Source of the DNA: Bacillus stratosphericus
Lineage (GTDB): Bacteria; Bacillota; Bacilli; Bacillales; Bacillaceae
DNA length: 55,908 bases
Direction: 5' to 3'
NCBI RefSeq assembly: GCF_020524495.1
Contig: NZ_JAIVLB010000021.1
Span: 1 to 55,908 of the forward strand
Both the position numbers and the translations under genes were made by a program. Within the stretch, counting starts at the first letter, position 1; each line of letters starts with the position of its first letter. The notes under the pieces were generated by a model. The model saw only the letters and a program-made list of their open reading frames with translations. It did no database searches and had not been told where the DNA came from. Positions 40,355-51,100 of the stretch are shown piece by piece.

Positions 40355-41758
40355 GTGAATAGAATTGACTCTTTTTTGAAAAAACATGATGTTTTCCTTG
40401 AAAATACGACCGTCATTGTCGGGGTTTCCGGTGGACCAGATTCCATGCTCTTACTGCATGAACTAAACAAACGTCGAAAAGGTTCCTTCCAGCTGATTGC
40501 AGCCCATATTGATCACATGTTCAGGGGGGAAGAATCCTTTACTGATTTGGCATTTGTTGAGGCTTACTGCAAGGAGCAAGAGATCCCTTTTGAATCGGCC
40601 CGTATACAGGTGACCCAATATGCAAAAGAAAACCGCTTAAACAAACAGGCAGCTGCAAGAGACTGCCGATATGCGTTCTTTCTTCAATTGATGGAGCGGT
40701 ACAACGCTCAATTTATAGCGCTTGCACATCATGGGGACGACCAAGTAGAAACAATGATGATGAGGCTGACCAGAGGGACTGTTGGAATAGGACTTGCAGG
40801 TATTCAAGCAAAGCGCTCCTTTCAAGAAGGGTGGCTGATTCGTCCGCTGATTGGTTATTCTAAGGACGACGTGCTAAAAGCTTGTAAAAAAGAACATGTT
40901 CCCTATGTCATTGATCAAAGCAATCACACAGATGACTACTTGAGAAACCGGATAAGAAGACACATTCTTCCCGTGTTAAAAGAAGAGGCGCCACATGTGC
41001 ACGAAAGCTTTCAGTTTGTAAGCGACATGCTGACTGAGGATGAGCAATACTTGCAGGCATTAACAAAGGAACAAATGAACCAAGTCATTACTAGTCAAAC
41101 AACTAAACAGGTCGAGATCAAAACGAAGACTTTGCTTGACCTGCCTTTGCCTTTACAAAGAAGAGGCATTCAACTAATATTAAACTATCTTTATGAAAAA
41201 ACTCAATCAGCGTTTTCAAACCAGCATATTCTAGGGACTTTGGACTGGTTATCTCATACGGATCAACCGTCTGGATCATTAGATTTGCCAAAAGGTTTAC
41301 AAGCTGTCAAGTCTTATGATCATTGTAAGTTTACCTTTGAACGATCGCTTGTCATAGATCAGTCTTATGCTCATCACTTAAAGGTTGAGTTAGGAGAGGA
41401 GCTTTTTCTTCCGAATGGACGATCTATTGTGGTATCAAATTATATTCCGAAGGATGCACGGAACGGAAACCATTTTTTCTTGCTTCAAAAAGATCATGTT
41501 CGCCTCCCTTTGATGATTCGCTCACGAAAAAATGGTGACCGAATCAAACTTAAAGGGATGAATGGGTCAAAAAAGGTGAAGGATATATTTATTGATAAAA
41601 AAGTGCCTCTTGCAGAAAGAGACAGTTGGCCGATCGTCACTGACTCGGATCATCAAATCATCTGGATCCCAGGTTTGAAAAAATCCGTTTTTGAAGAAAA
41701 TGATATGACAAACAGCGATCTCATTGTATTACAATATAGACAGCACGAAAATTTGTAG
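40355..41758 (+). CDS. tilS: tRNA(Ile)-lysidine synthase
   Basis: A 467-residue essential enzyme that converts C34 of the CAU-anticodon tRNA-Ile to lysidine, using ATP and lysine. The PP-loop SGGPDS spans 25-30 and the C-terminal tRNA-binding domains are complete. GGAGG upstream selects GTG 40355; the ATG at 40313 is upstream of that site. hprT follows after 15 bp, and TilS, HprT and FtsH are encoded consecutively, as is usual; TilS and HprT have been reported to act together in control of ftsH in B. subtilis. Confidence 0.95.
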   Translation: MNRIDSFLKKHDVFLENTTVIVGVSGGPDSMLLLHELNKRRKGSFQLIAAHIDHMFRGEESFTDLAFVEAYCKEQEIPFESARIQVTQYAKENRLNKQAAARDCRYAFFLQLMERYNAQFIALAHHGDDQVETMMMRLTRGTVGIGLAGIQAKRSFQEGWLIRPLIGYSKDDVLKACKKEHVPYVIDQSNHTDDYLRNRIRRHILPVLKEEAPHVHESFQFVSDMLTEDEQYLQALTKEQMNQVITSQTTKQVEIKTKTLLDLPLPLQRRGIQLILNYLYEKTQSAFSNQHILGTLDWLSHTDQPSGSLDLPKGLQAVKSYDHCKFTFERSLVIDQSYAHHLKVELGEELFLPNGRSIVVSNYIPKDARNGNHFFLLQKDHVRLPLMIRSRKNGDRIKLKGMNGSKKVKDIFIDKKVPLAERDSWPIVTDSDHQIIWIPGLKKSVFEENDMTNSDLIVLQYRQHENL

Positions 41759-41773
41759 GGGGCAAGCAAAAGC

Positions 41774-42313
41774 ATGAAACAAGATATTGAAAAGATTTTG
41801 ATCTCAGAAGAAGAGATCCAGCAAAAAGTGAAGGAACTGGGAGCAACATTAACCAGCGATTATGATGGTAAATTTCCCCTGGCTATTGGTGTGTTGAAAG
41901 GGGCTCTTCCATTCATGGCAGACCTGATTAAACACATTGATACATATTTAGAGCTTGATTTTATGGATGTATCTAGCTACGGAAAGTCTACCGAATCTTC
42001 TGGAGAAGTGAAGATCATTAAGGATTTAGATACTTCTGTTGAAGGAAGAGATATTCTAATTATGGAAGATATCATCGACAGTGGGTTAACTTTGAGCTAT
42101 CTGGTAGAGCTTTTCCGATACCGTAAAGCAAACTCCATTAAAATTGTGACATTGCTTGATAAACCAAGCGGTCGTAAAGCAGACATCAAAGCAGACTATG
42201 TTGGGTTTGAAGTGCCAGATGCATTTGTAGTCGGCTATGGATTGGATTTCGCTGAACGTTACCGAAACCTCCCGTATATTGGAGTGTTAAAACCTTCTGT
42301 TTACGAAGGCTAA
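41774..42313 (+). CDS. hprT: Hypoxanthine-guanine phosphoribosyltransferase
   Basis: A 179-residue purine salvage enzyme that makes IMP and GMP from hypoxanthine or guanine and PRPP. The PRPP loop [12 protein letters not shown] lies near 95-106, and LKGALPF and DFMDVSSYG are the other active-site segments. AGGGGGC precedes ATG 41774. The gap to ftsH is 95 bp and contains a likely promoter. Confidence 0.96.
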   Translation: MKQDIEKILISEEEIQQKVKELGATLTSDYDGKFPLAIGVLKGALPFMADLIKHIDTYLELDFMDVSSYGKSTESSGEVKIIKDLDTSVEGRDILIMEDIIDSGLTLSYLVELFRYRKANSIKIVTLLDKPSGRKADIKADYVGFEVPDAFVVGYGLDFAERYRNLPYIGVLKPSVYEG

Positions 42314-42337
42314 TCAGCATACGTCTACATGAGGTTA

Positions 42338-42366
42338 TTGGTTGTGTTGGAATGATTTTCTATGAT
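42338..42366 (+). promoter_or_regulatory. Possible SigA promoter of ftsH
   Basis: TTGGTT (42338-42343) and TATGAT (42361-42366) are 17 bp apart; a shifted pair TTGTGT/GATACT also fits. Confidence 0.45.
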
Positions 42367-42408
42367 ACTATTGAACATAGTTGTGCTTACTGTGGGAGGA
42401 GGTAAGGA

Positions 42409-44313
42409 ATGAATCGGGTTTTTCGTAATACGATTTTTTATATACTTATTTTATTACTTGTGATAGGGGTTGTTAGTTGGTTAGGATCCCCTAATCAAAA
42501 GCCTGAGAACATGTCTTACAGCAAATTTTCGCAAAATCTAAGTGCGGGAAAAGTGGAGAGCATCTCCATTCAGCCTGTGAGAGGGGTTTATGAAATTCGT
42601 GGTCAATTATATGGCGCGAAGAAAGATGAATACTTCATTACCCATGTTCCAGATGGTCAAGGTGTTGACCAAATTTACAGTGCACTGAAGAATACAGATG
42701 TAAAAGTAGAACCAGCACCTGAAACAAATGGATGGTTGCAAGTTCTGACAACCATCATTCCGTTTATCATCATCTTTATTTTATTCTTCTTCTTATTGAA
42801 CCAAGCTCAGGGCGGTGGAAGCCGAGTCATGAACTTTGGTAAAAGTAAGGCTAAGCTTTACACAGAAGAGAAGAAGCGTGTGAAATTCAAAGATGTTGCC
42901 GGTGCGGATGAAGAAAAGCAAGAGCTTGTAGAAGTTGTTGAATTCCTGAAGGATCCGCGTAAATTTGCGGAGCTTGGCGCAAGAATACCTAAAGGGGTTT
43001 TACTAGTAGGACCCCCAGGTACAGGTAAAACATTGCTTGCGAGAGCATCTGCAGGTGAAGCAGGCGTTCCTTTCTTCAGCATCAGTGGTTCTGACTTTGT
43101 CGAGATGTTCGTCGGTGTCGGTGCATCACGTGTACGTGATTTGTTCGAAAATGCGAAAAAGAATGCACCTTGCTTAATCTTTATTGATGAGATTGATGCG
43201 GTGGGTCGTCAGCGTGGAGCAGGTCTTGGCGGCGGTCATGATGAACGTGAACAAACGCTTAACCAGCTTCTTGTTGAAATGGATGGTTTTAGTGCCAACG
43301 AAGGTATTATTATCATTGCTGCAACCAACCGTGCAGATATCCTAGATCCTGCATTGCTGCGTCCGGGACGTTTTGATCGTCAAATTACGGTTGACCGCCC
43401 AGATGTCATTGGCCGTGAAGAAGTACTGAAGGTTCATGCGAAAAACAAACCGCTTGATGATACAGTAAACTTGAAAGCCATTGCTAGCAGAACACCTGGG
43501 TTCTCTGGAGCTGATCTTGAGAACTTACTAAACGAAGCAGCACTTGTGGCTGCCCGTCAAAACAAAAAGAAAATCGATATGCGTGATATTGACGAAGCGA
43601 CTGACCGTGTCATCGCTGGGCCGGCGAAGAAAAGCCGTGTCATTTCGAAGAAAGAACGTAATATCGTGGCGTACCATGAAGCAGGTCATACCGTCATTGG
43701 ACTTGTCCTTGACGAAGCGGACATGGTGCATAAAGTAACGATTGTTCCTCGTGGTCAGGCGGGCGGATATGCGGTCATGCTTCCAAGAGAAGACCGTTAT
43801 TTCCAAACGAAGCCAGAGCTTCTTGATAAAATTGTCGGCTTGCTCGGCGGTCGTGTTGCGGAGGAAATTACGTTTGGTGAAGTCAGTACAGGCGCTCACA
43901 ACGACTTCCAGCGTGCAACAGGCATTGCAAGAAGAATGGTCACAGAGTTCGGTATGTCTGATAAACTTGGTCCGCTTCAATTCGGTCAATCACAAGGAGG
44001 TCAAGTATTCCTTGGCCGTGATTTCAACAACGAGCAGAATTATAGTGAAGCGATCGCTTACGAAATTGACCAAGAAGTTCAGCGTTTCATCAAGGAGAGC
44101 TACGAACGTGCGAAACAAATTCTCACTGAGAATAAAGATAAGCTAGAAATCATCGCACAAGCCCTTCTAGAAGTTGAAACATTAGATGCTGAGCAAATCA
44201 AATCTCTTTACGAAACTGGAAAGCTTCCAGAGCGTATATACGCAGATGACGAAGAGAAAAACGATGATGTGAAAGTGAACATCAAGAAAAAAGAAGAAGA
44301 TGAGGAGATCTAA
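42409..44313 (+). CDS. ftsH: ATP-dependent zinc metalloprotease FtsH
   Basis: A 634-residue hexameric membrane AAA+ protease. Two transmembrane helices (about 6-25 and 112-132) flank a small extracytoplasmic domain. Walker A GPPGTGKT is at 201-208, Walker [10 protein letters not shown] near 257, the second region of homology near 310 and the zinc site HEAGH at 423-427. It degrades membrane and short-lived proteins such as Spo0E and SpoVM in B. subtilis. GGAGGAGG precedes ATG 42409, and a very strong terminator follows. Confidence 0.98.
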   Translation: MNRVFRNTIFYILILLLVIGVVSWLGSPNQKPENMSYSKFSQNLSAGKVESISIQPVRGVYEIRGQLYGAKKDEYFITHVPDGQGVDQIYSALKNTDVKVEPAPETNGWLQVLTTIIPFIIIFILFFFLLNQAQGGGSRVMNFGKSKAKLYTEEKKRVKFKDVAGADEEKQELVEVVEFLKDPRKFAELGARIPKGVLLVGPPGTGKTLLARASAGEAGVPFFSISGSDFVEMFVGVGASRVRDLFENAKKNAPCLIFIDEIDAVGRQRGAGLGGGHDEREQTLNQLLVEMDGFSANEGIIIIAATNRADILDPALLRPGRFDRQITVDRPDVIGREEVLKVHAKNKPLDDTVNLKAIASRTPGFSGADLENLLNEAALVAARQNKKKIDMRDIDEATDRVIAGPAKKSRVISKKERNIVAYHEAGHTVIGLVLDEADMVHKVTIVPRGQAGGYAVMLPREDRYFQTKPELLDKIVGLLGGRVAEEITFGEVSTGAHNDFQRATGIARRMVTEFGMSDKLGPLQFGQSQGGQVFLGRDFNNEQNYSEAIAYEIDQEVQRFIKESYERAKQILTENKDKLEIIAQALLEVETLDAEQIKSLYETGKLPERIYADDEEKNDDVKVNIKKKEEDEEI

Positions 44314-44325
44314 TCTCCTTCTGTG

Positions 44326-44357
44326 AAAGCTGCCGGGATGACCGGCAGCTTTTTTTA
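44326..44357 (+). terminator. Terminator of ftsH
   Basis: AAGCTGCCGG and CCGGCAGCTT form a perfect 10-bp stem around GATGA and run into seven T. Confidence 0.96.
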
Positions 44358-44389
44358 TTTCGATTCCTGAATGGATCGGTTTCGAATTG

Positions 44390-44424
44390 TTTACAAATGG
44401 AACTCAATTCGTGTATGGTATGAT
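44390..44424 (+). promoter_or_regulatory. Probable promoter of coaX
   Basis: An extended -10 TGGTATGAT (44416-44424) is visible; alternatively TTTACA (44390-44395) with TATGGT at 18-bp spacing. Either would start transcription shortly before coaX. Confidence 0.45.
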
Positions 44425-44475
44425 AGAAAGTCGAAAAATGCTCTTTTTGAGAAACTATTCAAAGTGGTGATGAAG

Positions 44476-45252
44476 TTGTTACTCGTGATAGATGTAGGAA
44501 ACACAAATACCGTTTTAGGTGTTTATCATAATGGCGATCTAAACTACCATTGGCGAATTGAAACAAGCCGTCATAAAACAGAAGATGAATTTGGTATGTC
44601 AATCCGGTCTTTATTTGACTATGTAGGGCTGATGTTTGACCAAATAGAAGGTATTATTATCTCTTCTGTTGTCCCGCCGATGATGTTTGCACTCGAAAGA
44701 ATGTGCGAGAAGTACTTCCACATTACACCCCAAATTGTAGGACCTGGAATGAAGACAGGACTAAACATTATGTGCGACAATCCAAAGGAAGTTGGCGCCG
44801 ATCGAATTGTCAATGCGGTGGCTGCTATTCACCTATATGGATCACCTCTCATTGTGGTAGACTTTGGAACAGCGACAACCTACTGTTATATTAATGAACA
44901 AAAACAATACATGGGTGGAGCGATTGCACCGGGTATTACCATCTCAACTGAGGCTTTATATTCAAGAGCCGCTAAGCTGCCGAGAATTGAAATCGTCCGC
45001 CCAGATCACATCGTTGGAAAAAACACCATTAGTGCGATGCAATCGGGTATACTTTATGGATATGTTGGCCAAGTCGAGGGAATAGTGAAACGGATGAAGC
45101 AGCAAGCCGAGCAAACACCGAAAGTCATTGCAACAGGCGGTTTGTCTACATTAATTGGAAACGAATCAAACTCTATTGATATTGTCGATCCGTTCTTAAC
45201 ATTAAAAGGACTTCAATTAATTTATGAACGTAATCATGTCGGTGTACCATAG
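44476..45252 (+). CDS. coaX: Type III pantothenate kinase
   Basis: A 258-residue enzyme for the first step of coenzyme A synthesis, of the ASKHA fold. DVGNTNT at the N terminus is the phosphate loop, GADRIVN and DFGTATTYC supply the substrate site, and the length fits the family. TTG 44476 is taken as the start because AGTGGTG is 6 nt upstream and homologues begin [13 protein letters not shown] 44470 would add two residues but has no spacing. It heads coaX-hslO, with hslO 14 bp downstream. Confidence 0.94.
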   Translation: MLLVIDVGNTNTVLGVYHNGDLNYHWRIETSRHKTEDEFGMSIRSLFDYVGLMFDQIEGIIISSVVPPMMFALERMCEKYFHITPQIVGPGMKTGLNIMCDNPKEVGADRIVNAVAAIHLYGSPLIVVDFGTATTYCYINEQKQYMGGAIAPGITISTEALYSRAAKLPRIEIVRPDHIVGKNTISAMQSGILYGYVGQVEGIVKRMKQQAEQTPKVIATGGLSTLIGNESNSIDIVDPFLTLKGLQLIYERNHVGVP

Positions 45253-45266
45253 GAGGTTTAATTGAA

Positions 45267-46142
45267 ATGGATTACTTAGTTAAAGCGTTAGCATATGACG
45301 GTAAAGTCCGTGCATATGCTGCAAACACAACGGATACAATCAACGAAGCACAAAGTAGACACCATACGTGGCCAACTGCGTCAGCAGCTATTGGCAGAAC
45401 CATGACGGCCACAGTGATGATGGGGGCTATGCTGAAAGGCGAAAATAAGTTAACTGTCAAAATTGAAGGTGGTGGACCAATCGGAGCCATCATTGCTGAT
45501 GGAAACGCAAAAGGTCATGTGCGCGGATATGTCTCAAACCCACAAGTTCACTTTGACTTAAATGAACATGGTAAGCTAGATGTAAGACGTGCAGTTGGAA
45601 CAACAGGAACCTTAAGTGTTGTAAAAGATATAGGGCTGAAAGACCACTTTACAGGACAAACAGAAATCGTTTCAGGTGAAATTGGGGATGACTTCACTTA
45701 TTATCTCGTCTCTTCTGAGCAAGTGCCTTCCTCTGTAGGTGTAGGCGTTCTTGTGAATTCAGACAACTCTATCCTCGCAGCAGGCGGTTTCATCATTCAA
45801 TTGCTGCCAGGAACAGAAGATGCTGTGATTGAAAGACTAGAAAAGCGGCTATCAACCATTGAACCCATCTCCAAACTTATTGAAAAAGGGATGACACCTG
45901 AAGAAATTTTAGAAGAAGTGCTCGGAGAAAAACCTCAAATTTTAGAAACTGTACCTGTCGAATTCTCTTGTAACTGCTCAAAAAAACGTTTTGCTAATGG
46001 CATTATCAGCCTAGGAAAAGCCGAAATTGACGATATGATTGAACAAGACAGACAAGCAGAAGCTCAATGCCATTTTTGTAACGAAACCTATGTATTTACA
46101 AAAGAAGAGCTAGAAGAGCTACGTGAAGAAATAACCCGCTAA
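45267..46142 (+). CDS. hslO: Redox-regulated chaperone Hsp33
   Basis: A 291-residue holdase chaperone activated by oxidation. The four zinc-binding, redox-sensing cysteines are C235, C237, C268 and C271 (CNC and CHFC). The N-terminal substrate-binding domain is complete. GGAGG precedes ATG 45267. It shares a transcript with coaX and ends in a terminator that begins within its last codons. Confidence 0.96.
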   Translation: MDYLVKALAYDGKVRAYAANTTDTINEAQSRHHTWPTASAAIGRTMTATVMMGAMLKGENKLTVKIEGGGPIGAIIADGNAKGHVRGYVSNPQVHFDLNEHGKLDVRRAVGTTGTLSVVKDIGLKDHFTGQTEIVSGEIGDDFTYYLVSSEQVPSSVGVGVLVNSDNSILAAGGFIIQLLPGTEDAVIERLEKRLSTIEPISKLIEKGMTPEEILEEVLGEKPQILETVPVEFSCNCSKKRFANGIISLGKAEIDDMIEQDRQAEAQCHFCNETYVFTKEELEELREEITR

Positions 46143-46167
46143 GCTCTAAGCAGCGGGTTTTCTTTTT
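46133..46167 (+). terminator. Terminator of coaX-hslO
   Basis: AACCCGCT and AGCGGGTT form an 8-bp stem around an 11-nt loop, followed by a T-rich run. Confidence 0.85.
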
Positions 46168-46188
46168 ATAATGGAAAGGAGACGAAAG

Positions 46189-47097
46189 ATGAGACTTAAA
46201 GCAAGAGTGATATGGACATTTATCCTTGTGTTGCTCATGATCAATGCCGTTGTCATTGCATATGTACTGACAAAGTCACAAATGTCACAGGCTTCTTTAA
46301 ACGGGAAGAGCGGTGAAGAAATTGCGTCCATTGGAAAAAAGAGAATTGTGCGTGAAGAATGGTTAAAGAAAATGGAAGACCGCTACGGAAAGGCAACACT
46401 TGAACAAATGATCAATCAACAGGTGGTCAATCAGCTTGCAAAAGAGAACAAGCTAGAGGTGTCTTCAAAAGAGATCAATCGAGAATTGCTGATGCTTAAA
46501 GCGGTTTCTAATAATTTCTACGAAGATGGACATACAAGTGAAAAGGAATGGAAAGAGCAGATTCGTTATCAAATTTTATTAGAACAGCTCTTAACGAGAG
46601 ATGCCGTTGTTTCGGAAAAAGAAGCGAAATCCTTCTATGAAAAAAACAAGGACTTATATCAATATGATGACTCATATCGTATTCGCCATACTGTCGTGAA
46701 GACAAAGGGCGAGGCAGAAAGTGTATTGAAAGATTTAAAAGGCGGATCCAGCTTTGAAGCTGTGGCGGCTGAACGTTCCATTGACCGATATACATCTCCC
46801 TATGGCGGAGATCTTGGGTTTGTGACAGAAGAGCAAGAGAGCATTCCAGCCCTATACATACAAGAAGCCCAAAAGCTGCAACCAGATAAATGGACAAAAG
46901 AGCCGATTGAGACCAAAAACGGGTATGCCATCATACAATTAAAAGAAACATTAAAAGGCCGCTCTTTCTCTTATGAAGAAGTCAAAGATCAGATCAAAAG
47001 GCAGATCGCTATGGAAGATCTAGGTGAAAAGGCGAATGTCAAAACCCTGTGGAAAGAAGCAAAAGTCACATGGTTTTACGATGGCGAGCAGGACTAA
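46189..47097 (+). CDS. yacD: Membrane-anchored parvulin-type peptidyl-prolyl isomerase YacD
   Basis: A 302-residue protein with one N-terminal transmembrane helix (about 6-26), a helical SurA/PrsA-like region and a PpiC/parvulin domain (about 145-245, RIRHTVVKTKGEAE to a DLGFVTEEQ segment). It lacks the lipobox cysteine of PrsA, so it is anchored by the helix. An extracytoplasmic folding role is inferred; the substrate is unknown. AAAGGAG at 46175-46181 selects ATG 46189, not ATG 46171. The pairing with hslO places a cytosolic and an exported chaperone side by side. Confidence 0.88.
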   Translation: MRLKARVIWTFILVLLMINAVVIAYVLTKSQMSQASLNGKSGEEIASIGKKRIVREEWLKKMEDRYGKATLEQMINQQVVNQLAKENKLEVSSKEINRELLMLKAVSNNFYEDGHTSEKEWKEQIRYQILLEQLLTRDAVVSEKEAKSFYEKNKDLYQYDDSYRIRHTVVKTKGEAESVLKDLKGGSSFEAVAAERSIDRYTSPYGGDLGFVTEEQESIPALYIQEAQKLQPDKWTKEPIETKNGYAIIQLKETLKGRSFSYEEVKDQIKRQIAMEDLGEKANVKTLWKEAKVTWFYDGEQD

Positions 47098-47102
47098 AAG
47101 CA

Positions 47103-47136
47103 TTGACAAAATTTTTTGAAATTGATAATTTAATAT
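47103..47136 (+). promoter_or_regulatory. Promoter region of cysK
   Basis: TTGACA (47103-47108) is a perfect -35, but several overlapping AT-rich -10 candidates follow (TAATTT at 17 bp is the best spaced). In B. subtilis CymR represses this gene; I could not define a CymR box here with confidence. Confidence 0.5.
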
Positions 47137-47174
47137 TAATACAATAAAATTACTCGGAGATAGAGGTGTTAGTG

Positions 47175-48098
47175 ATGGCTCGTATTGCAAATTCAGTTTT
47201 TGAATTAATAGGAAATACACCAGTCGTTAAATTAAACCGTTTAGTGGAAGAAGACAGTGCGGATGTCTACTTGAAACTTGAATATATGAACCCAGGCAGC
47301 AGTGTAAAAGATCGTATTGCGTTAGCGATGATCGAAGACGCTGAAGCGAAAGGTAAGCTAAAAGCTGGCGACACGCTCATCGAACCAACAAGCGGAAACA
47401 CAGGGATTGGTCTTGCGATGGTAGCAGCAGCAAAAGGAATCAACGCCATTTTGGTTATGCCGGATACAATGAGTCAGGAGCGCCGTAACCTTTTACGTGC
47501 ATACGGTGCAGAGCTTGTATTAACGCCGGGTGCAGAAGGAATGAAAGGTGCTATTAAAAAAGCAGAAGAACTGGCAGAAGAACATGGTTATTTCATGCCG
47601 CAGCAGTTTAGCAACGAAGCCAATGCTGAAATTCACCGCCGTACAACTGGGAAAGAAATTCTTGAACAGTTTGATGGTGATTTGAATGCATTTATTGCAG
47701 GTGTTGGTACGGGCGGTACAATTACAGGTGTTGGTGAAGTCCTAAAAGAAGCCATCCCGTCGATTCAGCTCTATGCGGTAGAACCAACAGATTCCCCTGT
47801 ACTATCAAGAGGAAAGCCAGGTCCGCATAAAATCCAAGGAATTGGAGCTGGTTTCATCCCTTCCATCTTGAACACGGAAGTATATGACGGCATTATCCAA
47901 GTGAAAAACGAAGATGCCTTTGAGCTTGCAAGAAAGGCAGCGAAAGAGGAAGGAATCCTTGGCGGTATTTCCTCAGGAGCAGCTATTTACGCAGCGCTTC
48001 AAACAGCGAAAAAGCTTGGTAAAGGGAAGAGAGTTCTGGCGATCATCCCAAGTAATGGGGAGCGTTACCTCAGTACACCTCTTTATCAATTTGATTAA
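47175..48098 (+). CDS. cysK: Cysteine synthase A (O-acetylserine thiol-lyase)
   Basis: A 307-residue PLP enzyme that makes cysteine from O-acetylserine and sulfide. The PLP lysine is K45 in PGSSVKDR, the substrate loop TSGNTG lies at 72-77, and the GTGGT phosphate loop near 175-180. In B. subtilis CysK also signals to the repressor CymR. GAGGTG selects ATG 47175; an upstream TTG at 47166 overlaps the ribosome-binding site. A strong terminator isolates it from the folate operon. Confidence 0.97.
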   Translation: MARIANSVFELIGNTPVVKLNRLVEEDSADVYLKLEYMNPGSSVKDRIALAMIEDAEAKGKLKAGDTLIEPTSGNTGIGLAMVAAAKGINAILVMPDTMSQERRNLLRAYGAELVLTPGAEGMKGAIKKAEELAEEHGYFMPQQFSNEANAEIHRRTTGKEILEQFDGDLNAFIAGVGTGGTITGVGEVLKEAIPSIQLYAVEPTDSPVLSRGKPGPHKIQGIGAGFIPSILNTEVYDGIIQVKNEDAFELARKAAKEEGILGGISSGAAIYAALQTAKKLGKGKRVLAIIPSNGERYLSTPLYQFD

Positions 48099-48104
48099 AC
48101 GATA

Positions 48105-48131
48105 AACCCCAGCATTTGCTGGGGTTTTTTT
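48105..48131 (+). terminator. Terminator of cysK
   Basis: AACCCCAGC and GCTGGGGTT form a 9-bp stem with a 4-nt loop and run into seven T. Confidence 0.96.
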
Positions 48132-48220
48132 AGATTTTTGAAGATGGAAAGAAAAACTATTTTCTAAATAAATTGGATTGCATTACAATAAGATTAATGA
48201 AAATGAAAAAGGATGATAAC

Positions 48221-49639
48221 ATGACACAACGCAGGCCGATGGGCATCAAAATTCCTTTTACGAAAGATGCATTCTTGAAACGATACGAGCAATTATCTGT
48301 GCGTGAAACACACCATGTTCTTCTTGAAAGTGCACGCGGCGGAGAATACAGCATTGCTGGAATTCACCCGATTGCTAAAGCCAAAGGAAAAGATGGGATG
48401 ACCACCATCCATTATCATGATGAGGTGCTGTTCAAAGAAGGCGATCCATTCAGAGCATTTGCTGACTGGTTTCAAACTCTTCAAACCGAAACGAACGAGG
48501 ATTACCCGGACTTTCAAGGCGGAGCGATTGGTTTTTTAAGCTATGATTATGCAAGATATATAGAGTATTTTAAAATGCTGTCAATCGACGATCTCAAAAC
48601 ACCTGATCTGTATTTCCTCGTGTTTAATGATGTTGCGGTCTTTGATCATGAAGAAGACGTGTTATGGCTGATCACTCATACAGAGGGAGAGGAACCTGTG
48701 AGTGAAGTTAATCAAAGGCTGGAAGAATTGAAAAATAGCTGGACAAGTACTTCAGAAGAATCAGGACACTCACCTATCAACGTGTCTTCTTCGGAATTTC
48801 TGCCAGTAGCACCTTTTACTGAAGAAACCTTTGGAGAAGCAGTAGAAACAATTAAGCAATATATCGCAAACGGTGATGTGTTCCAAGTGAACCTATCCAT
48901 TAGACAAGATGAACAGCTTCATACTCATCCGTATCATTTATACAAAACATTACGTCACGTGAACCCGTCTCCTTATATGTCTTATCTGCACACGCCAGAC
49001 TTCCAAATTGTGTGTGGATCCCCGGAGCTGCTCATCAAGAAAAAAGGTACTCAACTAGAAACGAGACCGATTGCTGGCACAAGATCAAGAGGTAAGGACG
49101 ACGCTGACGATCAAGCATTGGCGAAGGAACTCATCGAAAATGAAAAAGAACGAGCAGAGCATGTCATGCTCGTTGATCTTGAGCGGAATGACCTTGGACG
49201 AGTGTCTACTTACGGCTCAGTACAGGTGAACGAGTTTATGGCCATTGAGAAATATTCACACGTGATGCACATTGTATCTAATGTACAAGGGGAGCTGCGT
49301 GATGAATATGATGCGGTAGATGTCATGAGGGCTGTATTCCCGGGCGGAACGATCACAGGTGCGCCAAAAGTGAGAACGATGGAAATTATAGAAGAACTTG
49401 AGCCAACAAGACGAGGGCTTTATACTGGATCTATAGGCTGGTTTGGATTCAATCAAGATATGCACTTCAATATCGTCATTCGTACGGCGTATTGTACAGA
49501 AGGCAAAGCCTTTATGCAGTCAGGTGCCGGCATTGTCATTGATTCTGTACCGAAGCACGAATATAAAGAATCCATTAAAAAAGCCTATGCAGTGAAAAAG
49601 GCATTACAGTTGAGCAAAGAAGAGACTATTTTGAGTTAG
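48221..49639 (+). CDS. pabB: Aminodeoxychorismate synthase component I
   Basis: A 472-residue chorismate-binding enzyme; with the glutaminase PabA it makes 4-amino-4-deoxychorismate for folate. [32 protein letters not shown] and QSGAGIV are the conserved chorismate-site motifs. ATG 48221 with AAGGATG upstream gives the B. subtilis-type start MTQRRP; the longer frame from 48173 lacks a ribosome-binding site. It heads the pabB-pabA-pabC-sul-folB-folK operon. The 120 bp after the cysK terminator hold a TACAAT (48184-48189) but no convincing -35. Confidence 0.96.
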   Translation: MTQRRPMGIKIPFTKDAFLKRYEQLSVRETHHVLLESARGGEYSIAGIHPIAKAKGKDGMTTIHYHDEVLFKEGDPFRAFADWFQTLQTETNEDYPDFQGGAIGFLSYDYARYIEYFKMLSIDDLKTPDLYFLVFNDVAVFDHEEDVLWLITHTEGEEPVSEVNQRLEELKNSWTSTSEESGHSPINVSSSEFLPVAPFTEETFGEAVETIKQYIANGDVFQVNLSIRQDEQLHTHPYHLYKTLRHVNPSPYMSYLHTPDFQIVCGSPELLIKKKGTQLETRPIAGTRSRGKDDADDQALAKELIENEKERAEHVMLVDLERNDLGRVSTYGSVQVNEFMAIEKYSHVMHIVSNVQGELRDEYDAVDVMRAVFPGGTITGAPKVRTMEIIEELEPTRRGLYTGSIGWFGFNQDMHFNIVIRTAYCTEGKAFMQSGAGIVIDSVPKHEYKESIKKAYAVKKALQLSKEETILS

Positions 49640-49651
49640 AGGTGAGCAGAG
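49612..49651 (+). promoter_or_regulatory. Candidate TRAP-binding site over the pabA ribosome-binding site
   Basis: GAG/TAG triplets occur at 49612, 49622, 49633, 49637, 49644 and 49649, overlapping the GAGGTGAG ribosome-binding site of pabA. In B. subtilis the TRAP protein (MtrB) binds such repeats to repress pabA (trpG) translation when tryptophan is plentiful. The triplet spacing is irregular at the upstream end, so the match is partial. Confidence 0.42.
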
Positions 49652-49652
49652 T

Positions 49653-50246
49653 ATGATATTAATGATTGATAATTATGATTCATTTACGTACAACCTGGTT
49701 CAGTATTTAGGTGAACTTGGTGAAGAATTGATTGTGAAACGCAATGATCAAGTAACAATTCAAGAAATCGAACAGCTCAAGCCAGACTTTCTAATGATTT
49801 CTCCAGGGCCATGCAGTCCTGATGAAGCGGGAATTAGTATGGAGGCCATCAAGTATTTTGCTGGTAAAATTCCGATCTTTGGTGTGTGTTTAGGACATCA
49901 ATCCATCGCACAAGTATTCGGTGGAGATGTGCTTCGAGCAGAGCGGTTAATGCATGGTAAAACGTCAGAGATTGAACACGACGGCAAAGGCGTCTTCGCT
50001 GGACTCCAAAATCCGCTTGTTGCAACCAGATATCATTCATTAATTGTCAAAAACGAGACACTGCCGGAGTGCTTTGTCGCAACAGCTAGTACAAAGGAAG
50101 GGGAGCTCATGGCTATTCGCCATAAAGAACTGCCAATTGAAAGTGTTCAGTTCCACCCTGAATCGATTATGACTTCCTTCGGAAAAGAAATGCTCAAGAA
50201 TTTCATCGAAACCTATCGTAAAAAGGGGCATGAAGTAAACGCATGA
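49653..50246 (+). CDS. pabA: Aminodeoxychorismate/anthranilate synthase glutaminase (component II)
   Basis: A 197-residue class I glutamine amidotransferase. The catalytic triad is C79 (GVCLGHQ), H168 and E170 (FHPES). In B. subtilis this amphibolic subunit serves both PabB (folate) and TrpE (tryptophan), since the trp operon lacks its own trpG. GAGGTGAG precedes ATG 49653. The stop overlaps the pabC start (ATGA). Confidence 0.96.
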   Translation: MILMIDNYDSFTYNLVQYLGELGEELIVKRNDQVTIQEIEQLKPDFLMISPGPCSPDEAGISMEAIKYFAGKIPIFGVCLGHQSIAQVFGGDVLRAERLMHGKTSEIEHDGKGVFAGLQNPLVATRYHSLIVKNETLPECFVATASTKEGELMAIRHKELPIESVQFHPESIMTSFGKEMLKNFIETYRKKGHEVNA

Positions 50247-51091
50247 TTATTTATCTGAACGGTCAGTATATAGAGGAGAAAGATGCGACTCTTTCTCCTT
50301 TTGATCATGGTTTTCTATATGGCATCGGTGTATTCGAGACATTTACCAGCCTGGCAGGACAAGTCTTCCTGTTAGATTGGCATCTTGAAAGGCTCAATCA
50401 ATCATTGCGTGACCTTTGCATCGAATCCACAATAGAGAAACCATTTGTACTCGACATCATTCATACCTTACTGAACCAAAACAATATAGCAAATGGCCAT
50501 GCGAGGATACGTTTCAATGTCTCGGCAGGCAAAGGCAAAGGATTTTCTGCAGACCCGTATGAGGAACCAGTTATTTTTGTCATGATATCACCATTCCGTC
50601 CTAAGTCTCTATTAAATGAAAAACAAGGAGTCATTCTTAAAACAAGAAGAAATACACCAGAAGGGCCAAGGCGGCTCAAGTCTCATCATTATATGAACAA
50701 CCTGCTGGCAAAAAGAGAAATAGGGAACGACCCATCGGTAGAAGGCATCTTTTTAACAAAAGAACATGTTGTGGCAGAAGGAATTACCTCTAATGTATTT
50801 TGGCGTAAAGAAGATGTGATCTATACACCGGCACTTGATACAGGCATTTTAAATGGGATAACCCGTCGATATTGTATTGAAACGCTTCCCGCTTTGGGGG
50901 TCTCGCTGATGGAAGGACGATACCCAGTCTCGCATATGCTCTCAGGTGATGAGGTATGGATGACGAATTCTGTTCAAGGAATTGTGCCTTTCAGAAGTAT
51001 AGGAGAGATCGTCTTGCTAAAAAACAACCGAACAATCTCAACAAAGTTGAGAACACAATATACAAAAGAACGTCTAGAACATAAAGAGTAG
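50243..51091 (+). CDS. pabC: 4-amino-4-deoxychorismate lyase
   Basis: A 282-residue fold-type IV PLP enzyme that cleaves aminodeoxychorismate to 4-aminobenzoate and pyruvate. [13 protein letters not shown] near the N terminus and the PLP lysine K146 in [11 protein letters not shown] are present, as is the EGITSNVFW motif. The start overlaps the pabA stop. It seems about ten residues shorter than the B. subtilis protein as I recall it. Confidence 0.93.
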   Translation: MIIYLNGQYIEEKDATLSPFDHGFLYGIGVFETFTSLAGQVFLLDWHLERLNQSLRDLCIESTIEKPFVLDIIHTLLNQNNIANGHARIRFNVSAGKGKGFSADPYEEPVIFVMISPFRPKSLLNEKQGVILKTRRNTPEGPRRLKSHHYMNNLLAKREIGNDPSVEGIFLTKEHVVAEGITSNVFWRKEDVIYTPALDTGILNGITRRYCIETLPALGVSLMEGRYPVSHMLSGDEVWMTNSVQGIVPFRSIGEIVLLKNNRTISTKLRTQYTKERLEHKE

Positions 51092-51100
51092 GTGGGCATA

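Noticed and set aside
40137..40358. An extra small gene between yabT and tilS
   Set aside because: The frame overlaps the end of yabT in another phase and runs into the tilS ribosome-binding site; no coding signature was recognised.
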